From positions 434,001 through 498,000 of the forward strand of contig NC_031473.1 of the NCBI RefSeq assembly GCF_000006565.2: a stretch of 64,000 nucleotides of DNA, read 5' to 3'. The notes under the pieces are model-generated. The model was given only the letters and a program-made list of their open reading frames with translations, was not told where the DNA came from and did no database searches. Below, piece after piece: positions 12,901-24,336 of this stretch. A program made the position numbers and the translations under genes. The DNA is from Toxoplasma gondii ME49 (taxonomy: Eukaryota; Apicomplexa; Conoidasida; Eucoccidiorida; Sarcocystidae). The first letter of the stretch is position 1; every line of letters begins with the position of its first letter.

Positions 12901-13757
12901 ACGGAGGCGAAGCGCTGCATGCACCAGAGACACCGCGGCTTCCTCATCTGCGCCTTCCAGATAATTCTGAGAAACCTCGCCGGATCCACCAAGAACTCCG
13001 CGTGAGGAAGCGCAAAGGAAAACGTCTTCTGCATGTACGTCAAGTTCTCTCGCCACGACGCGAAGGGCGCATGCAAGTCAAACAGACTCACACACTCTGG
13101 AGAGGTCGCGAGCGCCGCCAAGCGCGCCTTTTTCTCCAGTTGCTGCGCCTCGCTCGAGATCCCGCGAGCGCCGCTTCTCTCTGGAACAGACGCGGCACCG
13201 TCTGTCGCAGCGCCCCGCGAGGTCTCCGAAGCGGCCAGAGGAGGCAGAGGCCGCGGCCCGGCCTTCTCCGCCTTCTTCCCTTTCAAATGGTCTTCCCCGC
13301 GAGAGGCCAAGACGCCCAGAGCCGTCAAGGTCGCGACAGCCTGCGCGCGTTCTCTCTCCGTCGGAGGCAGAGGCGAAGCAGAGGACGCGAGAGAAGAAGA
13401 AGAGGAGGAGGCGAGAGGAGAAGCAGAGGAGGCGACAGGAGAAGCGGCGTGGACAGAAGAATTGAGGAGAGTTCTGTGGAGGCGAACTGCGGCGTCGATG
13501 TGAGCCTCCTTGTCTCCACTTTTGTCTTGTTTGAGTTGAGAAGCGAAGAGAGCAACCTGGATTTTTCGCGAGAACTCTTCCTGCGTCACAGGTCCTAAGT
13601 TCCCCACACTTCGGCGCTGATTGTAAGAGTGCCAGTCGGAGCGTTGATGCTCCTTTCGCTCAGTCAAAGTTGAAAAAGAAACGCGGCAGCAGCGACAAGC
13701 AAAGGCAGAGGGAGGGGAAGAGGGAGGGGCCCTGCCGCCATCCACGGAAGCCTCCAT
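9973..13757 (-). CDS. REI1/ZNF622-type 60S ribosome biogenesis factor
   Basis: Four exons on the minus strand: 13757-12472, 11919-11860, 11246-11153 and 10302-9973. They total 1770 nt, encode 589 residues and join in frame throughout (phases 2, 2, 0) from ATG to TGA. Residues 21-43 form a U1-type zinc finger (C21, C24, then H37 and H43) followed by a [18 protein letters not shown] stretch like the one after finger 1 of REI1/ZNF622. Residues 276-298 form another finger (CLWCMQRF...H). Family-typical C-terminal motifs fall in the later exons: [24 protein letters not shown] matches the LPSG...YYKQR region, and the last exon ends in the basic block with [20 protein letters not shown]. Known REI1/ZNF622 proteins act in the cytoplasm late in 60S maturation. 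There are Ser- and acidic low-complexity inserts at about 105-130 and 355-395. Stopping at the in-frame TGA at 12468-12470 would lose the conserved C-terminus. The start is the ATG just before the first finger; a codon further upstream would add an unconserved leader. Confidence 0.9.
10928..11004. repeat. TA microsatellite in REI1 intron
   Basis: Run of TATATATGCATATATATACATATA in the last intron (10303-11152, minus strand) of the REI1-like gene. A second cluster at about 12100-12290 lies in its first intron (11920-12471). No coding potential. Confidence 0.8.
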
Positions 13758-15575
13758 GGTTCGTGCGGTGTGTGAGCAGAGAGAGCGAAGGAGGGCAAGG
13801 TGAAACCTCTGAGAAGAGACTCCAAAAGAAGAGAGACGAAGAACTCCGTTGGCAAATTCCGAGAAAAGGTCTGCGGCGTGTGTCAAAAGCACAGAAATCT
13901 TCAAGGTCTCTCTCTTCGCCGCGCGGGGGACGGACGAGCTCTCTCGCGCTCACGAGCTTCTTGCGCAGGCCTTGAAACGCTCTCCTCGTCCTCTGGAACG
14001 CGAGACAAACAGCAAGACGGTTATCGTGGAAGGCCAAAAGAGTCAAAAGGTTTCAAATTCTTGCTCACGCTTCACTTTTTGCCGGAGGCCGCGGGGAGTT
14101 CCTGGGAGGGCGCAAGTCGCGCGGAAAAAGAAGAAGAACAGCCGTGGAGAGAGGCGCGGAAGAGGACGCGAGAAAGAGCTGGTGCATGCGAAGAAGGGAG
14201 AGGATGGGGAAAGACGGTTTTGAATCTTTTCTTGTCGCGGACAGCAAGTTGAGAGACCGTGTCTCCAATGAGAGAGGTCAAGGCTCTGTGACGTTCGACT
14301 CCCGCATGACGCAGCTTGAGTCGCGCCCTCTTGTCTTTTCTCTCTGCAATTGTTTCGAATTTTCTGATTGTTGTTTGCGTACACTGTTTTAAAGCCGCTC
14401 AGCGGAAGATGAGAAGGAGAAGGAGCGGTGAAAACAGAGAGAAATTGAGGCGAAGCATGCAACGCGGACGTCAAGAAGTCGCTGCATGCGCGATTTCTTG
14501 ACGCCCCGCGCTGCGCCGCTGCGCAAAGTGACAGGGCCTCTCGCCAGTCCGCGCTCTTCTCTCTTTTCTCTCTTTTTTCTCTCTTTTTTCTCTCTCTTTT
14601 TTCTCTCTCTTTTCTCTCCCTGTTTCTCTGAAAGGTGTGTCTGCACATCTGGCGAGAGTTCTTCTCTTTGCGTTAGCTAGAGCAGAGATTTGGGAGGCGG
14701 AGAGGCAGACAGATCGCCGGAGAACAGAGCAGAACGAGAGAAGAAAGGAAAGGCTCAAGACGCTTTGCGGGGGTCTCTGGAGATGCCGCCGATCTCGCCA
14801 GCGTCGTCTTGAAAAATCGCGAAAATGTCTTTTTCTCGTCTTCGCAAATGCTGAGGTGTCTGTGAAAGAGATGAAGGAACTGTGGAGTTTCCAAGGGATT
14901 TCTTCTCTTAAGAAGGCTCTGTAGTCTTTTCTCTCGCCTCGCATTTATCGTGTTGTTCACGGCGACCAACGCTGCTTCTCGTCCTCGCATCTCATCTGCA
15001 AGGTTTCTTTCCTTCCTCGCTTGCCCACCACTGCACTTTTATCCCTGTATTTCTGCCTTGCATCTTGTCGTTTCTCTTTTCTCTCTCTCGCGCGCGCGCT
15101 CGGCGCCTCTCGAGTCCTTCCGCTCTCTGTGTCGTCTTCCTCCGCTCTGTTGGAGCTTCTTCTCCCCGTTGCGTTTTTTCCTGCTCTTCCCCAGCTTCCT
15201 CTCCCGTCAGATCCTCTTTGTTTTGAGGTCTCCTCCTCGCTGCGCGGGCAGGCGCTGCTCTGCATGCAGGCTTCCGGACATTCCTCGCCTGGGCCAGAGA
15301 AGAACACCGGAAAAAATGAATGCGGAGTACGCGTTTCTTTCCTTCTCGCGGGGGAACAGCTCGCCTCGTTTTTCTCGTTTCATGCGTTTCTCTCTCTGCC
15401 CTTCCGCCCTCTCAAGCTGTGGCTCTGTCTCCCCTCCCTTCCTCTGTCTTGTTAGCCTCGCCTCCAAAGACGCAAACGCCTACATGCGGGCATAGTTCTG
15501 CATGTGTATACAGATCTGTATGTGGATACAGAAGAGACCTCATCTGCTTGCATACAGTGATATCTCATATATGTT

Positions 15576-15617
<42 letters not shown>

Positions 15618-16148
15618 TATTACTGTATATGTACATAGCTGGACGGGGATTTGGTGTAAACAGTGAGACTTTTCTCTGCTGCTAATTTGGAAATCATCCG
15701 TCTGTGCATGTCAAAGTCAGAAACGTTACAGCCTTCCTGCTGTTCACTCTACACACATCTATGCATATTTACACCTACATATATATATATATATATATGT
15801 ATGTGTTTATGATATATCTATATATATACGTGATATATATATATATATATATATATACGTAAGTGACTATGAATAATTCTCCAGGAGTCGCCTGGTGTCT
15901 ACGGTGTGGGCCTTGAGGAAATTCTGGGAGTGTCCTTCCCTTGGTCTTGTTCGCATGCAGACCTTGGCAGTCTGCGAAGCTTTTTCTTGTTTGAAAGTGG
16001 AGGGACGGCGCGGCCGAAGAGAAGACTTCCCCCGGCCTGTCGCAAAGCTCCGCAGAGAGGAGGGCACCTGTGCAAGAACGTCCGTCGAACGTTTCAAGGC
16101 TCCCTGGAAAGGAGTTGCTGGCACTCGTGAAGAAGCGGCGAGAAGCTG
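13758..16148. promoter_or_regulatory. Divergent promoter region, REI1-like (-) / carrier (+)
   Basis: About 2.4 kb separates the two divergent start codons, so both promoters and 5' UTRs should lie here. On the plus strand, AGAGACG, resembling the WGAGACG element described for Toxoplasma promoters, sits at 13832-13838, roughly 75 bases upstream of the REI1 ATG. Pyrimidine runs occur at 14555-14630 and 15010-15200, and (TA)n blocks at about 15568-15630 and 15778-15857. A 5' non-coding exon of the carrier is possible near 15885, where TTCTCCAG precedes a moderately open stretch. No independent gene is convincing. Confidence 0.45.
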
Positions 16149-19100
16149 ATGGGGGACCTCTGGACGCGCGCAGATGGCTGGAGGCGATTCAGCGGGGGCG
16201 GACGAGGAGCGAACGCGTCGCAGGAGTTGAAGAGACGAGGAGGCGCGCCTTCAAGACGCCAAGGCGCGTCGGCCTCCCTCAGAGGCGAGGAGAGCAACGG
16301 CACCTTGTCCAGCCGCGAAGAAGAGAGAGACCCTGTGCAGCCGCGGGAGAGGGAAGGGCAGAGAAACATGGCGGACTTCCACGTTTCTGGAAGAGAGACG
16401 AACGGAAGACGAGAGAGAAGCGACGATTCTCTCGCGCATGCGGGAGGTCACTTGCATGTCATGTCATTCAAGGTCTCGCATTTGATCGGCTCTTCCCCGT
16501 CCTCTCCTTCCTGGTACTCTGCGTCGCACTCTCCAACGCGAGCAAGTTTCCCTACATCGCCTGTCTTCTTGTCTCGACTTTCTGCGTCATCGTCGTTCGT
16601 CTCTCCTTTGCCGTCGGCTTCTGCTTCCGTTCCGATGAGCTCCCCTCACTCTCGGTACTCTTCTTCGCGTCTCCGAACTCCAACGGATGTCCCCTGTCGG
16701 ACGCTTCGTCCTTCTTCTTCTCCTTCCTTCTCGTCTTCTCTCTCTTCTTCTCTCTCTTCTTCGTCTCCCTCTTCTTCTCTCTCTTCTTCTTCTCTCTCTT
16801 CTTCGTCTCCCTCTTCTTCTCTCTCTTCTTCGTCTCCCTCTTCTTCTTCTCTCTCTTCTTCTTCTGCCTCTCCTCTCTCTTCTTTCTCTTCTTCTCCGCG
16901 TTTTTCTGGGACTGTGCATGCAGCTCGAGCTCGGCGCTTCTGGATGACGCACCCGACCGAGGTTGCGGCCGCGGTTTGCGCAGACGCTGCTGCTTCGCAT
17001 GTCGCGTTGTGTCGAGAGAAGGGCCGTCGCGGAGAGAGAGACTCGAGCGAAGGTGGAGAGACTGCGGCGCGAGCGAAGAAGCAGCAGACGCTGCTCGTGC
17101 GCTGGTTCACGACCGACGCTGGACTCCACCTCACCAGCGGCGCCATTGCAGGTAGGAGAGGAACCGCTCGAGACGCAGAAAAAACGGGGACGGAGAGGCT
17201 CATGGTCTGCGTGGAAAAGCATTTCCAGCCTGCTCTCGACGCGCAGGTCCACTCGTCCAGAATCGACGTAGCGGTTGTCTTCCGTTCCGCTCCTTTCTCT
17301 GTCCTCCGTGGTTTCGTCTTGCCTCTCAGTCTGTCTCCTCGTCCTCTCTCTCTCGACATCTCTCTCGATACGCCGCGTTCTCTGCGTCTTTCTCCGTCTG
17401 CGCCTTCACTTGTCCTCCCACTGTCTCTTCCTCTTCCTTTCCGACTCCCTTCCCTCTCTTCCGCTCGCCAGTGCGCGACGCCGCTGCTCGGCTTATTCCT
17501 ACATATCTATATCTATATCTATATATCTATATATAGAGATATAGATATATATGTTGAATAAAATACATGTGTATTTATGTCTCTGTGTGTATATGTGTTT
17601 ATGTTTCTCTCTCTATGCATGTTTGTATCGAAGAAAACGGATGCATATACACCCTTTTCTCTTTGCATGGATGTCAGGGAACAAATGGTACATTTGTATT
17701 TTTATAGATGGGTGTGTGAAGCTCTTTGTCTGCAAGGGGAAACTGCGTTTGTGGCTGCATGTAAATGTATTTCTGTGACGCAACATTTGCGAATTTTTTA
17801 GGCGCGGTGTCTCGGACAGCGACTGCTCCACTGGATCGGATAAAGGTAGTTCTTCAGCTGCAGAGAGGCGAGCACTTGAGTCTGAGTCAAGCTGTGCGAA
17901 GAATCCGGACGCACGAGAGTGAGGATCCTCGAGCGAAGAGAAGACCTGGGTGGACAGGCTTTTTCCGCGGGAACTTGACGAACTGCGTCAAGGTGATGCC
18001 GGAAACCGCCATCAAGTTCTACGCCTACGACTTCATCAAGCAGCGTCTCCTCCACTTCAAACAAGAGAAAGAGCAGAATGCATGCAACGCAGCTTCCCTC
18101 GTCGCCGCAGTCGCCCGCGAAGAACGCGCCAAGGCCGCGCGAGGGGGAAGCAGCGAACAGCCAGACGCAACAGGCGCTCCCTCCACGCGGAGGAGAGAAG
18201 CAGCGAGTCCGAAAGAAGAGGCAAAGGAGAAGAAGGACGTTGCGAGTGTGGGGAAGGACGTCGGGGCGGATCGAGAGCTGGAAGACATTTTCGAGCGCCA
18301 GAGAAGACGGCCGACTTCCGAGAAAGAGGATCAGTCTTCCGGAGCCCACAGGTCCTCAGAAGGCATGGGGACTGGCGGAGGCTGTCCAAGCGTCCCCGCG
18401 GTTTCTCTGACGCTTTTCGACAAACTTTTGTGCGGAGCGGCCGCGGGAATGATCGCACAGTTCACAATATATCCGATGGAGATTGTGAAGACTCGCCTGG
18501 CTGCGTACTCGCCGTTGTGCCGCTACGATGGCATTCTCGACTGCCTGGTCAAAACGTTCAAGGAAGGAGGCCTCCGGCGTCTGTACAGAGGTCTCGGTCC
18601 GTCTCTTCTCGGTATCATTCCGTACGCCAGCATCGACCTCGCACTCTTCGACACTCTCAAAGGCATGTATATCAGCCTTGTGTTGCTACCTAAACTGTTG
18701 AGTGAAGAAGAACGAGAAGGGCAGGCAGGAAGAGAGCGGCCAAGACGACTCGGAGAAGAACTCCCCTCTCAGCCAAACGAACAACGTTCCTGTGTCCAGT
18801 CATCTTCCTCTCAGAGCTCGCCTTCTTCCAGCATCTCTTCTTCCTCCAGCTCTTCTCGATCGCCTTCTTCGTTGCCTTCCTCGGGCGCTGCTTCCCATCC
18901 GCCGTCGGCGTCTTGCCTGGTGTCTGAGTGTGCGCGGGAGGCGTCCGCGGCTCCGTCGGGGCCTGCGTCTCTCTGTGCGCGGACTTCCTGTGCGTCGTCG
19001 GATCCGCATGAGGCCCACAAGAAGGCGGCGTCTCCGAACGTCTTCGTCCTTCTCTTCTGCGGATGCGTGAGCTCGCTGTGCGGCCAAGTGGTTGCCTATC

Positions 19101-19351
19101 CAACAGCGCTTGTCCGTACGCGCATCCAAGTCGACGGCGGCGATGGACAACCTCCAAAATACAAGAACAGCTGGGGTGCCGCGCGCTGCGCCTGGTCCGA
19201 CGGCGGCGTGAGAGGTCTGTACAGAGGGCTGTGCGCCAACCTCATGAAGGCGGTGCCGGCCGTCAGCGTCAGTTGGCTGGTCTACGAAAAGTCGAAGGAG
19301 GCGATTCGACGGAGCGTCGAAGCCTACGAAGCGAACGAGATACGCAGCTGA
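16149..19351 (+). CDS. ATP-Mg/Pi-type mitochondrial carrier, low-complexity N-terminus
   Basis: Two exons, 16149-17151 and 17802-19351, join in phase 1 so that GAIAG|AVSRTATAPLDRIKVVLQ forms the first carrier signature; the model has 850 residues. The three repeats carry PLDRIK, YPMEIVKTR and YPTALVRTR. PETAIKFYAYDFIK, FYRG/LYRG-type sites and LLGIIPYASIDLALF resemble the SLC25A24/25 (SCaMC, APC) carriers, which exchange ATP-Mg and phosphate across the inner mitochondrial membrane. The third signature lacks the usual acidic residue, as is also typical of that subfamily. The usual N-terminal EF-hand domain is absent. In its place is about 320 residues of Ser/Arg-rich sequence, with a poly-Ser tract encoded at 16700-16905. 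Low-complexity inserts of about 130 and 110 residues separate repeats 1/2 and 2/3. An in-frame stop lies 21 bases upstream of 16149. The true start could be 16149, 16369 or further downstream. Substrate is inferred from family resemblance. Confidence 0.85.
16700..16905 (+). repeat. TCTTCTCTCTTC tract encoding poly-Ser
   Basis: About 200 bases of imperfect TCTTCTTCTCTC / TCTTCGTCTCCC repeats within exon 1 of the carrier. In the coding frame it gives almost pure Ser with some Pro and Leu. Read on the minus strand it gives long Arg/Glu-rich open frames, which are shadows. The tract interrupts no carrier motif. Confidence 0.85.
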
Positions 19352-22300
19352 CGCCACGGGGGGAAGCATCTAGACGAGAAAAAGGAGAAAGTGGAGAAGG
19401 TGGAGAAGGCGATCGAAAGGGGAGAGAAGAAGACAGGACATCTGCAGGTCCCCACTGTGCAGTGCAAAAGGGCGAGGTGCAGCCACAAATGACAAGAGCC
19501 TCAGCGAGAGAAAGAAACGGATTTCAGAGGGACCTTTCTCTTGTCTGCAACTCCATCTTCCTCTCCCATCTTCTCCGGCTTCCTCTCTGAGTCTGAGCTT
19601 CTTCGCATTCGCGGCAGTGCACCAGCGGGTGGATTGCCTTTCTTCGGCGTCCGTGGGGATCGCTCTACAGCAAAAGAAAGGACTTTTTTTATTCCGTCTC
19701 CCCTCGCCTTTTGCAGCTTGTTTTGTACCAGTGTGCATGCCTTCCACTTGCAGTTGAAGACTTCTAGCGGCCTGGGGCCGTGCGACGGCCGCGCCACAGC
19801 TGCGTTTGTTCAAGTCCTGGGTCAGCCAGAGGCGACGGGAGAGAGAGAGAGACGAGAGCCGCGTCTTCGTCTCTCTCTGTAGGGAAAAGCAGAAGACAGA
19901 GGCAAGGGGGGACGGAGGAGAGGAGAGAGTCCACGGAAGGCAGAAAGTGTACGCCAAGGAGCGAAACTCGGCGAGCAAAGACGGCGCTCGTCGCATGTTT
20001 TTCCTCTCGTGAGCACGGTGGAAAAAACTCCGTGCATGACAGATGGTCGGGACCGAACTGAAATCCGCTGCAGTTCGGCAGCAGAACGATGGTCCGTGGA
20101 AGTCGTTGATGGTAACGAAAAAGGAGGCGAGACTGGAAAAGAAGAGCGATGAACTGTCACTTCAGAGCCTTTTCTGGACATGTCGGATGCTCTGGTCCGC
20201 ATCGATAAAAGCAAAAATGGCTCCACGCGAATCTCACTCGAACAGCCAATACGGAACCGGCATGCGCAGAGAGACATGCATCTGGAGAAAGAATATATGT
20301 TAAAAAAATGTAGATATAGAGATATTTATAGCAGAAAGCACTGCCTGGAGCCCGAGTGTCCGTCGCTTCCGCTTGTCTGTTGAGAAGAGTCCGTTTCAGC
20401 AGACGTTTTCGGTTGCGTGCTGTCGAGCTTTCACAATTTCGAGGGATGGAGGTCTGCATTGAGTCGATTAGCTTTACGCGCAGTCGGCGATCAGCGAAAC
20501 GAGACAAAAAAAAGGGATATGACCTCGATACAAAGCGTCAAAGCTCTTGCCATTTCCATTAACGGAGCTGCAAATTAGATTCTCTGCGCGCCCTTGTGGA
20601 GTCATAAGTTGACATTCTGACGTAGCCAGTGTTCAGTTTAAACGTAGCGCAATTAGCTTTCTATGATGTGGTGTGAACGACGTTTTCGCACATAGAAACG
20701 ACTCCCTCACATGCCGCTTCTCTCCCTCACCCGGAGTGCGGAACTCACTCCCCTGAGAGGTCGGGCAGCAGTTCAAAGGAGTGTCTGTGTGATGCATGGA
20801 AAAAACGAGCAAGGGCTTCACAAAAGGCAACCTTTCCTGAAGAAGTCGTTTAAAGAACCCCAGGAATCGCGAACGCATTCGTCCTTGCTTCGTCGGAAGA
20901 ACAGTCGAAACAGTGTCTTTGTTATCTGCCAGCTGCTACACGTTTAGCCGAGACTAAAATGGGTGCTTTGTGACTCGTGCAATTTCTACTTTTCCCCATC
21001 GGAGAAGGTTTGTGTGTTCAGTGCTGCATTTTGGGGTGCCGGGGTCTTTGCCCGGCTCGTGGCTTCGAAAACCTACTCCGCAACGGTTTGCTTGAAGAAG
21101 TTGCTCCTTTTCCAGGAATCAGCGGCTTGTTCACTTTCACTTTGTGTTGAAAGTAGAAAACGGAGGCGACAAAAGTGAACAGAAACCCAAATTTCTCCTC
21201 CCGCATTTCGCGAGAGAGTCGTTTAAGAGAATGGCGCATGCTGTCACTGGGTAGCGTAGTCGGAACCATCGTCCTTGTGGCAAGTTTTAATTCTCCGATT
21301 GTTTCGTTCTTCTTAAAACTCTTCTCTATTCTCCACATTTAGTTCATGGATCAGAATGCGCAGATCTGGAGTGGCTGCAACTTTGAAGAGCTCCAAAAGA
21401 CAGTGTACGTCGTGTTTGCATGCTCTGGGTGTATTTTCTGGAATCGGAGCTGTTGTCGGGAAAACGGCTGCACCGTAGCACCCTGAGCACCATCAAATCA
21501 CCTGTATTGTTGTATCAGATTCCTCTGACTTTGTACAGAGATCCTTGATTCAATCCCTTCTGTGATTGCCTTTTTTTACTGAGCATCGCATGCTCACAAT
21601 GTGCTCTCCTGTCATGTCGCCTCTGTTCTTTAGGTGACATCTCAGTCCTTTTCTGAGGGCTTTACAACGTTCCGGTTCTGTTTGTCTGACGATTTTTATA
21701 TGTTTTTTTGAGTCGTGGGAAGAACCAGGGGGCTGCTGTCGCCTCTAAGGTGCGCTAAACCTTCTGTTCGCGTGTAGGTCTGTTCGCGGCGGGGCTGGCA
21801 AAGCAACCCCGACGGGGAGAATTTCTGTTAAAAGAGGCGCCGATTGTTTTCTCTCCTGACTCCTGTGCATGTCACATCTTCCCAGGATCCATGCTGGGCG
21901 CTTTTTCTGTATTTCTGTGTCTTCCCTAAATTCTTTCTCTCGACCCCTTCACCTCCCGTCTTCGTGTGTTGTGTCATATCTGCTTGGGACGAAGGGGTTG
22001 TGGCTGTCGTAGGCTTCTTTCGCCAGTTTTTTTTTTTGCTATTTCGAACAAAACAGTCGAAAGAGAGAACTGGCAAAGAAGCCAACGCATGCGATCCTTG
22101 TGCTTGCGGCTGGAAGTTGAAGACCAATAGCAGGAACGCTGGGTTTCTCGGAGGGTCGAAGTTTCCTGGTTGTCATGGCGCTTCGCCTTTCCACCCCGCT
22201 GCTCATCGCAGATCGAGTGCGAACGAGCTGGACATATCGGTAGGTTTCGTGACAAGAGTGGAGGCTATGTGAGCTCTGAAGGAATCTAAAACTGACGCAG

Positions 22301-24336
22301 GATCCATATCTGTGAAGACTTGTTGATCCATTTGTACCGGCACCCTGGCGGGGTTATGAAAACGACGGAGCGTTATGCTCAAGTCACTTCACACCTCATT
22401 CTCCACGTGCGTCGGCATATTTCTCGGAGTCTGGCCTCGAAGAAGTGACAGTGGTCGATGCTTTTCGCGTCGGCATCCGAATTTGCGAGTTGTCACTGCG
22501 GCGAACAGCCGAGACACGGTGGAGGGTTTACGGTTCAGTAGTCTGCCGTCTTCGTCTTGTCTGTTCTGTGCACTTCTCTGTAGGCACTCGCGGTACAGCG
22601 GTGGAGTCCGGTTTTCGCTGCCGCGGTTTATGGTAACGAAGCGGACGTATTTGTCGACGAAGTTTCGCCGTCCGTCAACCGTCACGAAATGGGGAAATCC
22701 GCAGTACACGCTTCCCTCAAATGTCCAGCGAGAGATGCAGGAAAACAGCGCTGAAGGTGACACGGATCAGGCAACATCTGAAGAACTGGGAGGACGGACA
22801 GGCAAGAAGGAACTTGGGAGGAACGGGAAGTCTGCAGGGAAAACGAAAAAAGCGGCGGATACGGCCGCGCAAGAAGTACAACACACGCCCAAATACTGTG
22901 ACATGCTTTTTCTACATCAGGAAGACCAGCAGAGCAGGCGAAGGCCGCATGCGAATTTCTTTTTCCGGTGAACAGACACGGTTCATCCCCGAACCCCGTC
23001 AGCATGTTGAAAAGACCTTTTCTACAGATAACGAACGGAGCGCGTTCCGCTGCTTTTGGACAAGAGAAACGTTTTTGCCGCAGATGGCGCGAGACACAAG
23101 TGCCCTCACACAGTCGCATATCTAAATCACCCTGTAGGAGGACCAAGCGTCCTTCAGGAGGTGAAGAGGGCAGAAAACGGATTTGGAGCCTCTGTGGAGT
23201 CGAGTTGAGCCTCAGAATGCTGGCAAGGTGGTAGAGAGCTTCCTACTGTTTCGTTCTACTGGAGCTTTTTCTCGAGCCATCACGCATTTCTCTGGCGATT
23301 GTAGTAGAGTGCACTGACGAACTCAGACCCGACACAGTCTTTAGGTGCTGACTTCATGTGGACCAGTTCGGACACAGAACCATTTTGAGCGAGTCAAAAG
23401 CTCATACAGAGTTTCTATCTTTTGTCCTTTTTTTAAGGGAGTGTTTCGAAACAGGGCGACTACATGTATCTCGAAGCCTCCATTTCCATCTAATTTGTGT
23501 GACGGATCTGCACATGTCTACGTATACCGATGGCGAGTCTCTTTCTGGATCTCTCAAGCTGCACACACCGGTGTCTGCGAACGGGAGAAGCGAAACGATT
23601 TGCACCCCAACAATCAGCGAAGGATGATGGGTACCGTCCGCACATGCAGTACTGGCCGGTTGAAGCAGGAAGAAGCCTTAACAAGCTACTTTCGCGGCGG
23701 ATGTCGGTTTGTACAAAGCATGTACTGACACGAAAAGTAGTGCAACTGTAGCGCCGAAATCGGGGAAACGATCGGCGATACAGTCTCATCGGGTGGCAAG
23801 CACGAAACAAAAACAAACACGATATATGCCATCCTCGAAAATCGTTCAGGTCTTTGAGAACGCTTTCGACATTGTCCTGAGCGCGCATCGATATCGACAT
23901 CGTCTAGCACCAAGGACAACGTAAGGTGACGGCGCAGCAGAGCGTCTGAGAACAACACCGCTACTATGGACAACTAGTGACTTTCGTTCCGAGGCCCCGG
24001 CAAAGGCCGCAACGAAATTCTGTCGCGGTGTCAAGCTGGACCCCACGAGGTGTGACGCCAGCGGCTTCGAATCCCTGACATTTTCTACACTGGAATAACC
24101 GCTGAACACTGTCAGCTTGTCGATGTCTTGTCAGTCGCAACGTGTGGTAAGAGCACAGAACAACAGATGCTCAGAGCTGTAAACGGTTCGCGAATCAACT
24201 CTTCAACATTTCTTTGAAGGAACGGAATGGGCAGCGTGACTGTCAGACTTTCCGTCTTCTTGAACCTATCTCTTGGACTGTCGTCCGTCTCGAGGCGAAG
24301 CACGTGAAAGAGGCCGACGAGCGCGTCAGTAATCAA
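19352..24336. other. 5-kb gene-poor stretch
   Basis: Between the carrier stop (+) and the SRS stop (-), so the flanking genes converge on it and it must hold two 3' UTRs. There are no GT-AG exon chains and no recognisable domain. The longest open stretch is 22375-22971 (+). It has ordinary composition and matches no family I recognise, and frames on the opposite strand are about as open. Composition is less GC-rich than the genic parts. I see no tRNA, rRNA fragment or mobile element, but a non-coding RNA cannot be excluded by reading. Confidence 0.5.

Noticed and set aside
13849..14223. 124-codon plus-strand frame between the REI1-like gene and the carrier
   Set aside because: Mostly Lys/Arg-rich low complexity in the divergent promoter region, without domain or splice continuity.
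16587..17359. Long Arg/Glu-rich minus-strand frames opposite the carrier's first exon
   Set aside because: They are the complement of the poly-Ser pyrimidine tract and show no domain; the plus strand carries the in-phase carrier signature.
22375..22971. 198-codon plus-strand open frame as a gene
   Set aside because: No recognisable domain, signal or splice partners, and the opposite strand is almost as open; too weak to call.
24040..24085. tRNA-like B-box word (CTTCGAATCCC)
   Set aside because: No matching A box, anticodon stem or acceptor pairing can be folded from the surrounding bases.
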